Shown here piece after piece: positions 10,401-17,595 of a DNA stretch of 64,000 nucleotides. Every line of letters starts with the position of its first letter. Within the stretch, counting starts at the first letter, position 1. Below the pieces are notes generated by a model that saw nothing but the letters and a program-made list of their open reading frames with translations, searched no databases and was not told where the DNA came from. A program made the translations under genes and the position numbers. Source of the stretch: Ardenticatenales bacterium (GTDB taxonomy: Bacteria > Chloroflexota > Anaerolineae > Promineifilales > Promineifilaceae); contig JACKBL010000002.1 in assembly GCA_020634515.1 (NCBI GenBank), positions 434,001-498,000 of the forward strand, read 5' to 3'.

Positions 10401-11204
10401 CATGCCCGCTGCCTGCAAATCGGCGTAGCCGATCTCGTAGATGCCGTCGGCGGCCACTTCGATTTTGTAGGTATCCACCCCGAGGGGCAAGTAGGGGCCG
10501 GGGGGGGCGAAGTCGGGCGGGAGGCCGCGCCAGTGGTCGAGTTGGTTGGCGTTCAATATCTGGTGTGACCATTGTGCCGGCATTGTTTGCGGCGGCAGTT
10601 GGGCATCGGTCCCGTTCCCGCCCGCGAACGTGATCTCCACATCCAGGGAGCGGGCGAATTGCAGCGTTTGTTGCGCGGGATTGTAGCGAAAGGGGTAGAG
10701 CGTCAACTGTACCAGGCGTGCGTCGCGCACGTACATGGGCGCGGACAGGGCGTAGATTTGCGCGGGAAAGAGCGCGTCCGCGTCGTAGATGGCCGGGTCG
10801 GGCGCGGTGATGGCTGCCGGTTGATTGCCGGCAGGCGCGGGACCGGCGGGGTAGGGTTCCGCCGCCAGCGGGGGCAGGATGGCCTGGCTGACTTGCCGCT
10901 GCCGCACGCGCACCACGGCGTCCGCGCCGGGAGGGAGGAGGATGAAGGTTTGGAAGATGGGCAAGATGGGCGCGCCGGGTTGGCGCAGGGTGGCGGTGAG
11001 GCCGTCGGCGGTGATGTGGCCGTCTTGCTGCTGGTAGCTGGGGATGTCTAGTTGGAACTGGATGCCGGCAGGCGAGGCGTGCAGGGCGGTGATGAGGGGG
11101 AAGGCGGCGGCGGGTGGGGTGGTGTTGGGTGCGAGGAGGATGAGGGGGAGGGTGAGGAAAATGCCGGCAAGCAATGAAAACCGTCGTAGCCAAACTCTCG
11201 TCAT
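7494..11204 (-). CDS. Large secreted C25 peptidase with DUF11/CARDB repeats
   Basis: The product is about 1236 aa from ATG 11204; an in-frame TTG at 11243 overlaps the upstream stop but adds only polar residues before the signal peptide (RFSLLAGIFLTLPLILLAP). A propeptide-like beta region follows. The C25 domain contains YVTLVGDATDNPNHD, the catalytic His in FHYRGHGGITQWG and the catalytic Cys in ILSADCLDGYF. The C-terminal third has a DUF11-like repeat (GDLVTFVLTVTNNGIYPV), a Pro-rich linker, and a CARDB-like repeat (VTIKNAGVVNITQPFDVDVF). It ends NNVYLPFMKR. That hydrophobic-basic tail resembles short tails I associate with Chloroflexota exported proteins, possibly a sorting signal (inference). 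It shares active-site context with the smaller lipoprotein paralogue at 4194-6302. Confidence 0.85.
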   Translation of the reverse strand: MTRVWLRRFSLLAGIFLTLPLILLAPNTTPPAAAFPLITALHASPAGIQFQLDIPSYQQQDGHITADGLTATLRQPGAPILPIFQTFILLPPGADAVVRVRQRQVSQAILPPLAAEPYPAGPAPAGNQPAAITAPDPAIYDADALFPAQIYALSAPMYVRDARLVQLTLYPFRYNPAQQTLQFARSLDVEITFAGGNGTDAQLPPQTMPAQWSHQILNANQLDHWRGLPPDFAPPGPYLPLGVDTYKIEVAADGIYEIGYADLQAAGMNVAAVNPHTFHLMRWGDPVAYQFVGDGDNQFEADEKIRFFGWVSGRSRLELQYIANNLFWLWADDTADLIADAGNITTYPAATTWLSSVTAEPIGKFFSTWTDNWDEFPNEPDAWFWERLDQLNRSYTVNLPHPAAAGPDATFTAEFNTREDSSSVTVTMNGQPNPATGSWSGLRNENVSGAVPLSAVVNGSNTFDVTVNRTHHFYLNRITVDYTRLFIADDDELLFSDEVGGARRFDVQGFSGNDPDAVFVWDISDRAQPVNIPMTAANISGTGPYTYTFGTSHDAGTQYLVTTQIHQPAGITQVIPASLDPADGQADWLAIVYPDLMDAANVLAAHRQDPRFGGYGTHLVRITDVIDQFGAGMPTPAAVQNFLAYALANWTTPPRYVTLVGDATDNPNHDQSNSFPDDNEPQFVPTGLEFVDRFQGRIPTDFPMTLLVGDDLLPDVALGRIAAQSPTEATNVINKIILYEQNQLMPASWQQNILFVADDGSSFCQENHDMASHFPASFNTVVDPLCLPDNPTGADVEAILATLQLDYLSNPNSGAPLFHYRGHGGITQWGAEPAILNTANTSFWSNGQKPTVILSADCLDGYFAAPGLPGLGETFLRGNAGTAAHWSSTGLAYPDEHTVLLDAFYDSLFLDGDAAIGDAISAAKIAYLNTGRHTSLLYTFTLQGDPAMHLMRPDLHLAHSADPPQAAPGDLVTFVLTVTNNGIYPVKPTILNQLSAGLTFIRAYAAAPLLVDAAGSQVSVTVDEAMEWGDSVTLYVEARVDGGFAGNQVSNQAFVTSPGLDNDDGDNAGTAIIPLVGPTTTPPPPITPTPGNQQPDLQIVGELQMLSGPPVYANEPVLIGVTIKNAGVVNITQPFDVDVFLDPPFAAGDPITPDEVNLYTSGFVHVPQLAAGATQTVQVTTLTGFTPAATAHEVFALVDSQAQVAESDESNNLAGPLLTLDAGERNNNVYLPFMKR

Positions 11205-11239
11205 ACTGTGCCTTTGGTTGGGTGTTTTCGATTGACCTG

Positions 11240-11518
11240 TCAATGACTCGTGAGCTGGATCAATCCGCGCGCGGCCAGGTCTTGCAGGAATGTGTCCAGG
11301 TCGGCGGCGGCTTGTGCCGGCATCACGTCATAATGTCGCACCAGATACGCCTGCATCTCGCCCACCGTGCGCTTCCCGTCAAGCAACTGCCACAATGCGC
11401 TGCCCACTTCATTCAGCACGCGCACCTTCCCGGCGCGCGGTGAGACTAGCACCACTTCGCCGTCCAGGATGCGCCAGATAATGTCAGGAACAGGGAGGGG
11501 AATCAGTTGTGGATCCAT
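11240..11518 (-). CDS. PqqD-like protein (PF05402 type)
   Basis: A compact 92-residue protein starting at ATG 11518, 7 nt after the upstream stop. Longer upstream extensions in this frame would overlap the preceding gene. The sequence VVLVSPRAGKVRVLNEVGSALWQLLDGKRTVGEM followed by a helical tail (AAADLDTFLQDLAARGLI) is typical of the PqqD winged-helix fold. This fold binds leader peptides for radical SAM or other RiPP-modifying enzymes. No peptide-modifying enzyme is encoded next to it; instead it sits directly in front of a C25 peptidase gene. The nearest radical SAM gene in the window is about 36 kb away. It may present a protein or peptide to an unknown partner. Confidence 0.85.
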   Translation of the reverse strand: MDPQLIPLPVPDIIWRILDGEVVLVSPRAGKVRVLNEVGSALWQLLDGKRTVGEMQAYLVRHYDVMPAQAAADLDTFLQDLAARGLIQLTSH

Positions 11519-11525
11519 GGTCGCC

Positions 11526-12038
11526 TTACTGTGTCCAGGTCTCAAACGCCTGATTGGAACTGGAGGGCGTCGCTCCCTGCGCCCCCTGATGTCGTCGGGC
11601 CAACGCCAACAAATAAACCCCCGCCAGGACGCCGACAACGGCCATCGGCGGCGCCCAGACGGGCAGGAGGGGCGCATGTAGCGAAGGCAAGTCATACAGC
11701 CGCCGCCTGTTGTCGTATTCTACTTCTTCCAGCCGATAGTAGTAGGTCCGACCCGTTTCGATGGCGCGATCATGGTAGGTGTAGCTGGCTCCGGTGGCCG
11801 GATTGCCCTGGCTGGGGATGAGGCGGTCGTTGATTTGCGCGAATTCGCCATCGGGCGATGTGCCGCGGTACAGGTTGAATCCTGCCGTCTGGTACTCTGT
11901 CTTGGTCACCCAGGAGATTTCGATGTCTGGCACGCGGGCAAGCTGCGTCATGATGACGGCGGCTGCCAGCAGCAGCCAGAGGAGGCCCAGGAGGATGAGG
12001 GCGCGGACGGAATCCGACGAGGCCGCTCGCTGGCTCAT
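11526..12038 (-). CDS. Bitopic membrane protein with Fn3-like domain
   Basis: The 170-residue product has an N-terminal TM helix (ALILLGLLWLLLAAAVIM), a single Fn3-like domain (IEISWVTKTEYQTAGFNLYRG ... RTYYYRLEEVEYD) and a second TM helix (APPMAVVGVLAGVYLLALA). Its first codons overlap the stop of the kinase gene by 4 nt (ATGA type), which implies translational coupling. The Fn3 unit resembles that of the 6316-7434 product. Two TM helices around one beta domain suggest that the domain is on the outer face. No enzyme motif is visible; it may be a partner of the kinase or of the C25 proteins. Confidence 0.75.
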   Translation of the reverse strand: MSQRAASSDSVRALILLGLLWLLLAAAVIMTQLARVPDIEISWVTKTEYQTAGFNLYRGTSPDGEFAQINDRLIPSQGNPATGASYTYHDRAIETGRTYYYRLEEVEYDNRRRLYDLPSLHAPLLPVWAPPMAVVGVLAGVYLLALARRHQGAQGATPSSSNQAFETWTQ

Positions 12039-13678
12039 GAACGATTACTCAGCCCCGATAACCAATCTGGCAGACGGCGGGATTTGCCGGCATTTACTCG
12101 TCTTCCCTGCGCATCATATTCCTGGTGATAATAATTGTAATAAATGTCGTAATTGCCCGCGCTGCCGGCCTGCATCCGGTTCAAGACCGCTCCTAGCACC
12201 CGTGCCCCAGCTTTTGCCAGGTTCTCCGTGGCGTGCGCCAGCGCCACCCGCCTGGTTGCGCCCGCCTCCACGACGATAAGGCAGCCATCAACCCGTGTTC
12301 CCACAATGGCCGCATCCGTGACCGTCAACAAGGGCGGCGTATCCACAATCAGCAGGTCAAACTCCTCGCCAAGTGATTGTAACACCTGGCTCATGCGCTG
12401 CGAGTTAAGCAACTCCGAGGGATTGGGTGGCAGCGGGCCACTGGTGAGGACGCACAGGCCCGGCATAGACGTCGATTGCAGATATTGGCGCACGGGCGTG
12501 TCTTGATCCAGGATGGCCGAGGTAAGGCCATGATTGTTGCTGAGGTTAAAAAGATGATGCTGCCGCGACAATCGCAGGTCGGCGTCAATAACGACCACCG
12601 ATTTACCCGCCTGCGCCATCACCACGCCCAGGTTGGCCGTTATCGTTGACTTGCCTTCACCGGGAACCGCGCTGCTGATCGCCACGGTTTGTAGGCTGGC
12701 GTCAATCATCGTAAAACCCAGGTTCGTGCGCAGCCCCCGAAACGCCTCGGACACGGGAGCGCGTGGTTCGTGTAGTGTGATCACGCGCGCCGCGCCGTTC
12801 TTGCCGCCGATTTCGCTGATGAAACCCAACGTAGGCAGGCCCGTATCTTCTTCGATTTGCTCCGGTGTTTTTACGCTGTCGTCCAGGTATTCCAGCGTGA
12901 AGATGAGGCCCAGGGCGGCTATGGCGCCCGCGGCCACGGCCAGGGCGGTGTTCGTGCCCACGCGCGGGCGAATGGGAGTGGACGGCGGGATGGCTTTCTC
13001 CACGACGAGCAGATTGTTGCTGCCGCGTGCCTGTTCTAGCCGCAAGTCCTCCAGGTCCTGGAAGTTCTGTGTGTACTTGATTTGTGTTTCGCGCAGGTTT
13101 GTTTGCAATCGGTCGTAGGCTGCCTGGCGTTCTGGCGTATCCACTTCGCCGTAGCTGCTGATTTCCGTTTCTAGGGCTTCGATCTGGTCCGCCAGGTCGT
13201 CCAGAAGTTGCTGCCGTTTCTGGATGGATTCCGCGTACCGCTGACTTTGCCGCTCCTCGTTGTCCTGAATGAAGACCTGGGCCAGGGTGTTGGCGATGGC
13301 GGCGGCGCGGTTGCTATCGTGGTTACGCACCTGGATGCCCAGGATTTTGGAGTCTTGGGGTGTGGAGACGGAAATCTCGCTGGCGAGGGCGTCCACGCTG
13401 GTGTTCAATCCCAATTCGGCGATGGTTTTTTCCAGCACGGGGCGGGTTTGCAGGAGTTCGACGTAAGTGCCGGCAAGTTGCTGTTCTAACAGAAGTTGCG
13501 CGTACTCATTGCCGGCATTGCTGCCGGGGGCTTCATCAATCAGCAGCCGCGTCGAAGCCTGATAAGTGGGAGCCGTGTTCTTGCTGACCAGGTAAGCCGA
13601 TCCGCCGCTGATGATCATGGCAATCAGAATGAGCCAGGTCTTGCGGCGCAGCAGATTAAGATAGTGTCTCATTTCCAT
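12035..13678 (-). CDS. Wzz/chain-length determinant fused to BY-type tyrosine kinase
   Basis: The product (about 547 aa) has the Wzz domain first: an N-terminal TM (TWLILIAMIISGGSAYLV), a periplasm-type coiled-coil region, a Pro-rich segment (AIPPSTPIRPRV) and a second TM (ALAVAAGAIAALGLIF). The cytoplasmic BY-kinase domain then shows Walker A (SSAVPGEGKST), Walker A' (VVVIDADLR) and Walker B (LLIVDTPP). The C-terminal Tyr cluster (NYDIYYNYYHQEYD) is the usual autophosphorylation tail. Such proteins control polymer length and export of exopolysaccharide. ATG 13678 is preferred; a GTG at 13687 is possible. The gene overlaps the next one by 4 nt. It is the second gene of the 14.0-3.0 kb operon, linking the C25/PqqD group to surface polysaccharide production. 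Confidence 0.9.
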   Translation of the reverse strand: MEMRHYLNLLRRKTWLILIAMIISGGSAYLVSKNTAPTYQASTRLLIDEAPGSNAGNEYAQLLLEQQLAGTYVELLQTRPVLEKTIAELGLNTSVDALASEISVSTPQDSKILGIQVRNHDSNRAAAIANTLAQVFIQDNEERQSQRYAESIQKRQQLLDDLADQIEALETEISSYGEVDTPERQAAYDRLQTNLRETQIKYTQNFQDLEDLRLEQARGSNNLLVVEKAIPPSTPIRPRVGTNTALAVAAGAIAALGLIFTLEYLDDSVKTPEQIEEDTGLPTLGFISEIGGKNGAARVITLHEPRAPVSEAFRGLRTNLGFTMIDASLQTVAISSAVPGEGKSTITANLGVVMAQAGKSVVVIDADLRLSRQHHLFNLSNNHGLTSAILDQDTPVRQYLQSTSMPGLCVLTSGPLPPNPSELLNSQRMSQVLQSLGEEFDLLIVDTPPLLTVTDAAIVGTRVDGCLIVVEAGATRRVALAHATENLAKAGARVLGAVLNRMQAGSAGNYDIYYNYYHQEYDAQGRRVNAGKSRRLPDWLSGLSNRS

Positions 13679-13724
13679 AAAGCCCACATTTCCTTGCCTG
13701 CTTCACGACGGTTGTTTGGTCGGG

Positions 13725-14018
13725 TTAACGGTGGCGGCGGAACCAGGGTAAAAAGGGTGCGATATTTAAGAGGGACAACAGCGTCAAGGCGTACCACACA
13801 GCGGCTTCCCAGGTACGAGAACTGGTTGCTCCCATGCCCAGGCAAACCAGCACTAAACCACTCCAGGCGGACGCCCGAAATGAGGTTGTGCGTCGTTGTT
13901 GGCGGAATGGCTGCCCCAATGCCACCGCCTGCCAGTAATGATAGCTAAATGAGGCCACCATTATCGCCAGCCCCATCAGCCAGAATGCGTTGGCCGTTAT
14001 GGTTCTCCAGAATGTCAC
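13725..14018 (-). CDS. Small polytopic membrane protein
   Basis: The 97-residue product has about three hydrophobic stretches (AFWLMGLAIMVASFSYHYW, WSGLVLVCLGMGAT, WYALTLLSLLNIAPFLPWF) and a basic end (RRHR). I do not recognise the family. It is encoded 46 nt upstream of the kinase gene in the same direction and may be the first gene of that operon. Confidence 0.55.
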   Translation of the reverse strand: MTFWRTITANAFWLMGLAIMVASFSYHYWQAVALGQPFRQQRRTTSFRASAWSGLVLVCLGMGATSSRTWEAAVWYALTLLSLLNIAPFLPWFRRHR

Positions 14019-14094
14019 GCGCGCAATTATAGCATAAGTTACGAATTACGAATGACGAGTTGTGACGGTGTCCTTCGTTTATCAAGGATAGCCG

Positions 14095-14754
14095 CTATCT
14101 ATACTTATCGTCCTCCGACATTCGCCGGTCGTTGAGGAAAGCCAATGTTCGTGCCCACGCCAGCGCCGCGGCCGGGGCGTCGTAGGCATCGGTCCGATCC
14201 GGCTCGAAAAACCAGTGCCCCGTGCCGGCATAACGACAAATCGTAACGGGGCGACCCGCCGCGCGTAAGGCAGCCTCCAGCCTGTTGACCTCTGCCTCCG
14301 GTTCATACGGATCGTTTGCCGCGAAATGACCGAGATAAGCCGCCTTTGAGCCGGTGTAATCGCCGGGGCCGGTTCCGTAGAAGACGACGACGGCATCAAT
14401 GGTTTCCGGGGCCATCGTGGAAAGCTCCAGCGCGAAAAACGCCCCCAGAGAGAATCCGACCACGGCCAGGGTCTGGCCTGCCGACGCGGCGCGCAGGAAG
14501 GCAACGGCGGCGGCAATGTCCGCCCGCGCTCGTTCAACGTCAAGGGCGCGGCTCAGCCTTTCCGCCTCCGGGATGGTCGTAGCCAGTTGGCCGTGATAGA
14601 GGTCCGGCGCGAAGGCGATGAAGCCGGCTTCCGCCAGCCGTGTGCAAAACGCCTTGATGGTGTCGTTCAGCCCCCACCAGGGATGCAGAACCAGAACGCC
14701 GCGCCCTGTATCGCGCGGCACGGCTAGAAAACCAGGGGGTTGCGGGGGTGTCAT
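14095..14754 (-). CDS. Dienelactone hydrolase family protein
   Basis: The 219-residue product has the DLH alpha/beta-hydrolase fold: GVLVLHPWWGLNDTIK near the start, APDLYHG, a nucleophile elbow VVGFSLGAFFALEL, an acid segment (HFAANDPYEP) and the His motif GTGHWFFEP. Classical dienelactone hydrolase uses Cys in the elbow; here it is Ser, as in many wider-family carboxylesterases. The substrate is therefore uncertain. The length is normal for the family. It is flanked downstream by the small membrane protein and upstream by an inverted repeat, so it may be monocistronic. Confidence 0.85.
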   Translation of the reverse strand: MTPPQPPGFLAVPRDTGRGVLVLHPWWGLNDTIKAFCTRLAEAGFIAFAPDLYHGQLATTIPEAERLSRALDVERARADIAAAVAFLRAASAGQTLAVVGFSLGAFFALELSTMAPETIDAVVVFYGTGPGDYTGSKAAYLGHFAANDPYEPEAEVNRLEAALRAAGRPVTICRYAGTGHWFFEPDRTDAYDAPAAALAWARTLAFLNDRRMSEDDKYR

Positions 14755-14985
14755 GGGACTCCTTCGAAAATAATCTTCCCGGAAGCTTCGTCACGGATGC
14801 TGGCTCCGGGGAGCAGCTTCCGGGAAGATATTGTCATTAATGGTGGTGCGCCGCGGCGCATGAAGTCTCTTTTGTAAATAGTGGTCAGTTGGTGGTTGAC
14901 AGTTGGTAGTTGGTAGAAGCGCCGCCGTATCCAACGCTTCCGCGATTTTTGTTTGGGTGCGCCCTAAAATCAGCCCACGAGAGCG
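14755..14985. other. Intergenic region with inverted repeat
   Basis: Between the hydrolase and the molybdenum-enzyme gene. It contains the inverted repeat described at 14773-14829 and otherwise an AT-rich segment (TTGGTGGTTGACAGTTGGTA) with no gene. Confidence 0.5.
14773..14829. repeat. Intergenic inverted repeat, CTTCCCGGAAGCT family
   Basis: A perfect 15-bp inverted repeat, ATCTTCCCGGAAGCT at 14773-14787 and AGCTTCCGGGAAGAT at 14815-14829, with a 27-nt centre containing GGATGCT. Related units lie at 48131-48207 and twice at 54606-54733, all intergenic and all with GATGCT in the centre. Confidence 0.8.
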
Positions 14986-17289
14986 TTACTCGTTGCCGGC
15001 AGCTACTGACGGCGTCATGGGGGAGTGGCGCAGGGCCTGCCACACCTGTTCGGCGCGCAGTGGTAAACGGGTCAGACGCACGTCGGCGGCATCCTTGATG
15101 GCGTTTGCCAGCGCCGCCGCCCCCGCCGTAATGGGCGGTTCGCCCACGCCACGCACCCCAAACGGCCCAAGCGGCGACGGGTTGTTGACCAGGTTCGTCT
15201 CCAGCCGCGGAACCATATCCGCCCGCGGCAGCACATAATCCAGCAGGCTGCCGCTCAGAAGCTGCCCCTCACCGTCATAAACCATCGCCTCGTACAGCCC
15301 CAGGCTCATCCCCTGAACCATGCCGCCGTGCATTTGCCCCTGCACCAGCAGCGGATTGAGGGCAAAGCCAACGTCCTGGAACGCGACGTAATCCAGCGGC
15401 TGCACTTCGCCCGTTTCCCGGTCCACGCGCACCTTGAGCAAATGAGCGACAAAGCCGGGGGCATTTTGCGCCACGGCGGCGCTGCCCTCGCTCACGATGG
15501 GTCCGCCGCCGCCCCGCTTGCTCTGGGCGATGCGCACCAGTTGGGACAACGGCAGCGTCCGGTCCGGCACGCCGCGCACCCGCGCCGCTCCTTCCGCCAG
15601 CTCGATGTCCGCCGCGGCGGCTTCAAATTCCTCCGCCGCGATCTTGATCAGCTTCTGTTTGGCTGCTTCCGCCGCGGCGGCCACCGCGCCAGACATGGCA
15701 TACGTGACCTGGCTGCCGCCGCTGGCCGCGCCAAAGGGGCCGCTGCTCGTGTCTCCCTGAATCAGGCGCACCTGATCGGGGTGCACGCCCAAAATCTCCG
15801 CCGCCACCAGCACAAAGCTGCTGTTCACGCCGGAGATGTCCACCGTGCCCACCTGAATGCTGACCGTGCCATCGTTGTCCACGCGGCAAATTGCGGAGGA
15901 GGGTTCCACGGCGGAGGGCCAGCCGCCCACGGCCAGGCCAACACCTTCGTCCGGCCCTTTTGCCGCCCGCTCCCGCCAGGCGGGATGCTGCGCCAACTCC
16001 TCCAGGCAGCGCCGCAGCCCGATGTTCGGCCAGGGTCGCCCCGTGCCGCTCAAATCCCCTTCCTCCGCCACGTTTTGCAGCCGGAACGCCAGCGGGTCCA
16101 GTGACAAAGCGGCGGCCATCTCATCCATTTGCGATTCGACGGCGAAGGTGGCGTGCGGCGCGCCGGGTGCGCGGTAGGCCCCAATTTGCGGCTTGTGCGT
16201 ACTCACCTCCAGGCATTCGATGCGCAGATTGGGCCACTTGTAGTAGCCGCCCAGGAGCGCGGCGACGATGCCGCCGAGGCGGAAGGAAAAGACGCCGTTG
16301 TCCAGCACCACGCGCGCTTGCAGCGCCGTCAGCGTGCCATCGCGCTGCACGCCCGTTTTTAGCGTGATGGTGATTGCCGGGGAGGGGGTGGTGGCCAGGA
16401 AATCTTCAGAGCGGGTGAACGCCAGCCGCGTGGGCAAGCCGACGGCCAGGGCGACGGCCGCCGTCAGTGGCTCCACGATGCCATATTTCGCGCCAAACGC
16501 GCCGCCGACCGTTTGCGGCACGACGCGCACGCTGCTTTCCGGTAGGGAGAGGAGACGGGCAACTTCTTCGCGCACGAGAAACTGCCCCTGGGTGCTGGTG
16601 TAAATGGTGACGCCGCGCCCCAGGGGATCGGGGTCGGCGACGCAGGCGTGCGGTTCCAGGTAGCCCTGGTGGACCATGCTCGTGTGGTAGGTGTGTTCCA
16701 GAATCAGGTCGGCGGCGGCAAACCCGGCGGCAATGTCGCCGCGCGCGAATTCGCTGCGCCCGTGGACGTTGTTTGGCAGCGCATTCGCGCCGTTTTTGCC
16801 TACGCCCTCGTTGGTGTGGACGGCGGTCAGGTCGGATTCTTCGCGGGGAAGGCCACGCGGCCAAACGGTGGGCGCGTCCGGGGACATGGCCGATAGGGCA
16901 TCGGCGACAACGGGCCGCGGGTCGTAATTAACGTCTACGAAATCGACGGCATCGTGCGCGGCGGCTTCCGTTTCGGCGACGACGACGGCTACGGGCTGCC
17001 CGCGCCAGAGGACTTCCTCTTTAGCCAGCACGGCGCTGTTGCGGGAGGTGATGACGCGGTCGCGGGTGGGCAGGTCGGCGGCGGTGAGGACGGCGATGAC
17101 GCCGGGCATGGCGGCGGCGGCGGTGGTGTTGATGGAGAGGATGCCGGCATGCGCATACGGACTGAGTACGGGACGAGCGTGAACCATGCGCGGCAGGCGC
17201 AGGTCGGCGGTGAAGCGCGTGTGGCCGGTGACTTTTTCTTGGCCGTCGATCAGTTTGCGAGGCTTGCCGAGGTAAGCATAATCAGTCAT
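14986..17289 (-). CDS. Molybdenum hydroxylase large subunit (xanthine dehydrogenase / CoxL family)
   Basis: The 767-residue product begins with the a/b hammerhead domain (KLIDGQEKVTGHTRFTADLRLPRMVHAR) and continues through the Mo-pterin binding domains. Seen hallmarks are GGAFGAKYG, the active-site loop GAYRAPGAPHATFAVE, and the late GVRGVGEPPITAGAAALANA block carrying the conserved catalytic Glu. The loop is of the xanthine/aldehyde type, not the CO-dehydrogenase type (which has a Cys). Partner 2Fe-2S and FAD subunits normally lie next to this gene; none is present within this window on either side. The start at 17289 is the first ATG before a normal N-terminus. Substrate unknown; a purine or aldehyde is possible. 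Confidence 0.9.
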   Translation of the reverse strand: MTDYAYLGKPRKLIDGQEKVTGHTRFTADLRLPRMVHARPVLSPYAHAGILSINTTAAAAMPGVIAVLTAADLPTRDRVITSRNSAVLAKEEVLWRGQPVAVVVAETEAAAHDAVDFVDVNYDPRPVVADALSAMSPDAPTVWPRGLPREESDLTAVHTNEGVGKNGANALPNNVHGRSEFARGDIAAGFAAADLILEHTYHTSMVHQGYLEPHACVADPDPLGRGVTIYTSTQGQFLVREEVARLLSLPESSVRVVPQTVGGAFGAKYGIVEPLTAAVALAVGLPTRLAFTRSEDFLATTPSPAITITLKTGVQRDGTLTALQARVVLDNGVFSFRLGGIVAALLGGYYKWPNLRIECLEVSTHKPQIGAYRAPGAPHATFAVESQMDEMAAALSLDPLAFRLQNVAEEGDLSGTGRPWPNIGLRRCLEELAQHPAWRERAAKGPDEGVGLAVGGWPSAVEPSSAICRVDNDGTVSIQVGTVDISGVNSSFVLVAAEILGVHPDQVRLIQGDTSSGPFGAASGGSQVTYAMSGAVAAAAEAAKQKLIKIAAEEFEAAAADIELAEGAARVRGVPDRTLPLSQLVRIAQSKRGGGGPIVSEGSAAVAQNAPGFVAHLLKVRVDRETGEVQPLDYVAFQDVGFALNPLLVQGQMHGGMVQGMSLGLYEAMVYDGEGQLLSGSLLDYVLPRADMVPRLETNLVNNPSPLGPFGVRGVGEPPITAGAAALANAIKDAADVRLTRLPLRAEQVWQALRHSPMTPSVAAGNE

Positions 17290-17595
17290 GGCTGGTCCTT
17301 GAAAGGTGGCGTTGCCGGTTAGATGACGTGGTATCTATTCCATAATTGTACACGAGGCGGGGCGGGTTTTCATGGAATTGTGGATTATCAGGGGGGAGGT
17401 GACTTTTGTCAATTGCCGGCATTTTCTCCCATCCCGTACAATAAAATGCAGGCGAGTACTGCTTTCCCCTGGCAGTCGTTTCCTTCCTAATCCAATTGTC
17501 AACATTCAAAGCCCTGCCATTTGACGCCACCCTGGACCAGCCGATGCCGGCAGCCCCGGCGCTGCGCCGTTGATGGTGGGGCACGGGAGGCCATC
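17290..17595. other. Divergent intergenic region
   Basis: About 305 bp separate two divergently transcribed genes. It holds two TGCCGGCA octamers (17414 and 17545). The first sits exactly at a change from G-rich to C-rich sequence outside any gene. A TTGCCG(18)TACAAT arrangement at 17413-17442 could be a weak plus-strand promoter, but I would not insist on it. Confidence 0.4.

Noticed and set aside
8000..11200. Several long plus-strand frames opposite the large C25 gene
   Set aside because: All are Gly/Val/Arg-rich antisense shadows of a GC-rich gene; the minus-strand frame has signal peptide and catalytic motifs.
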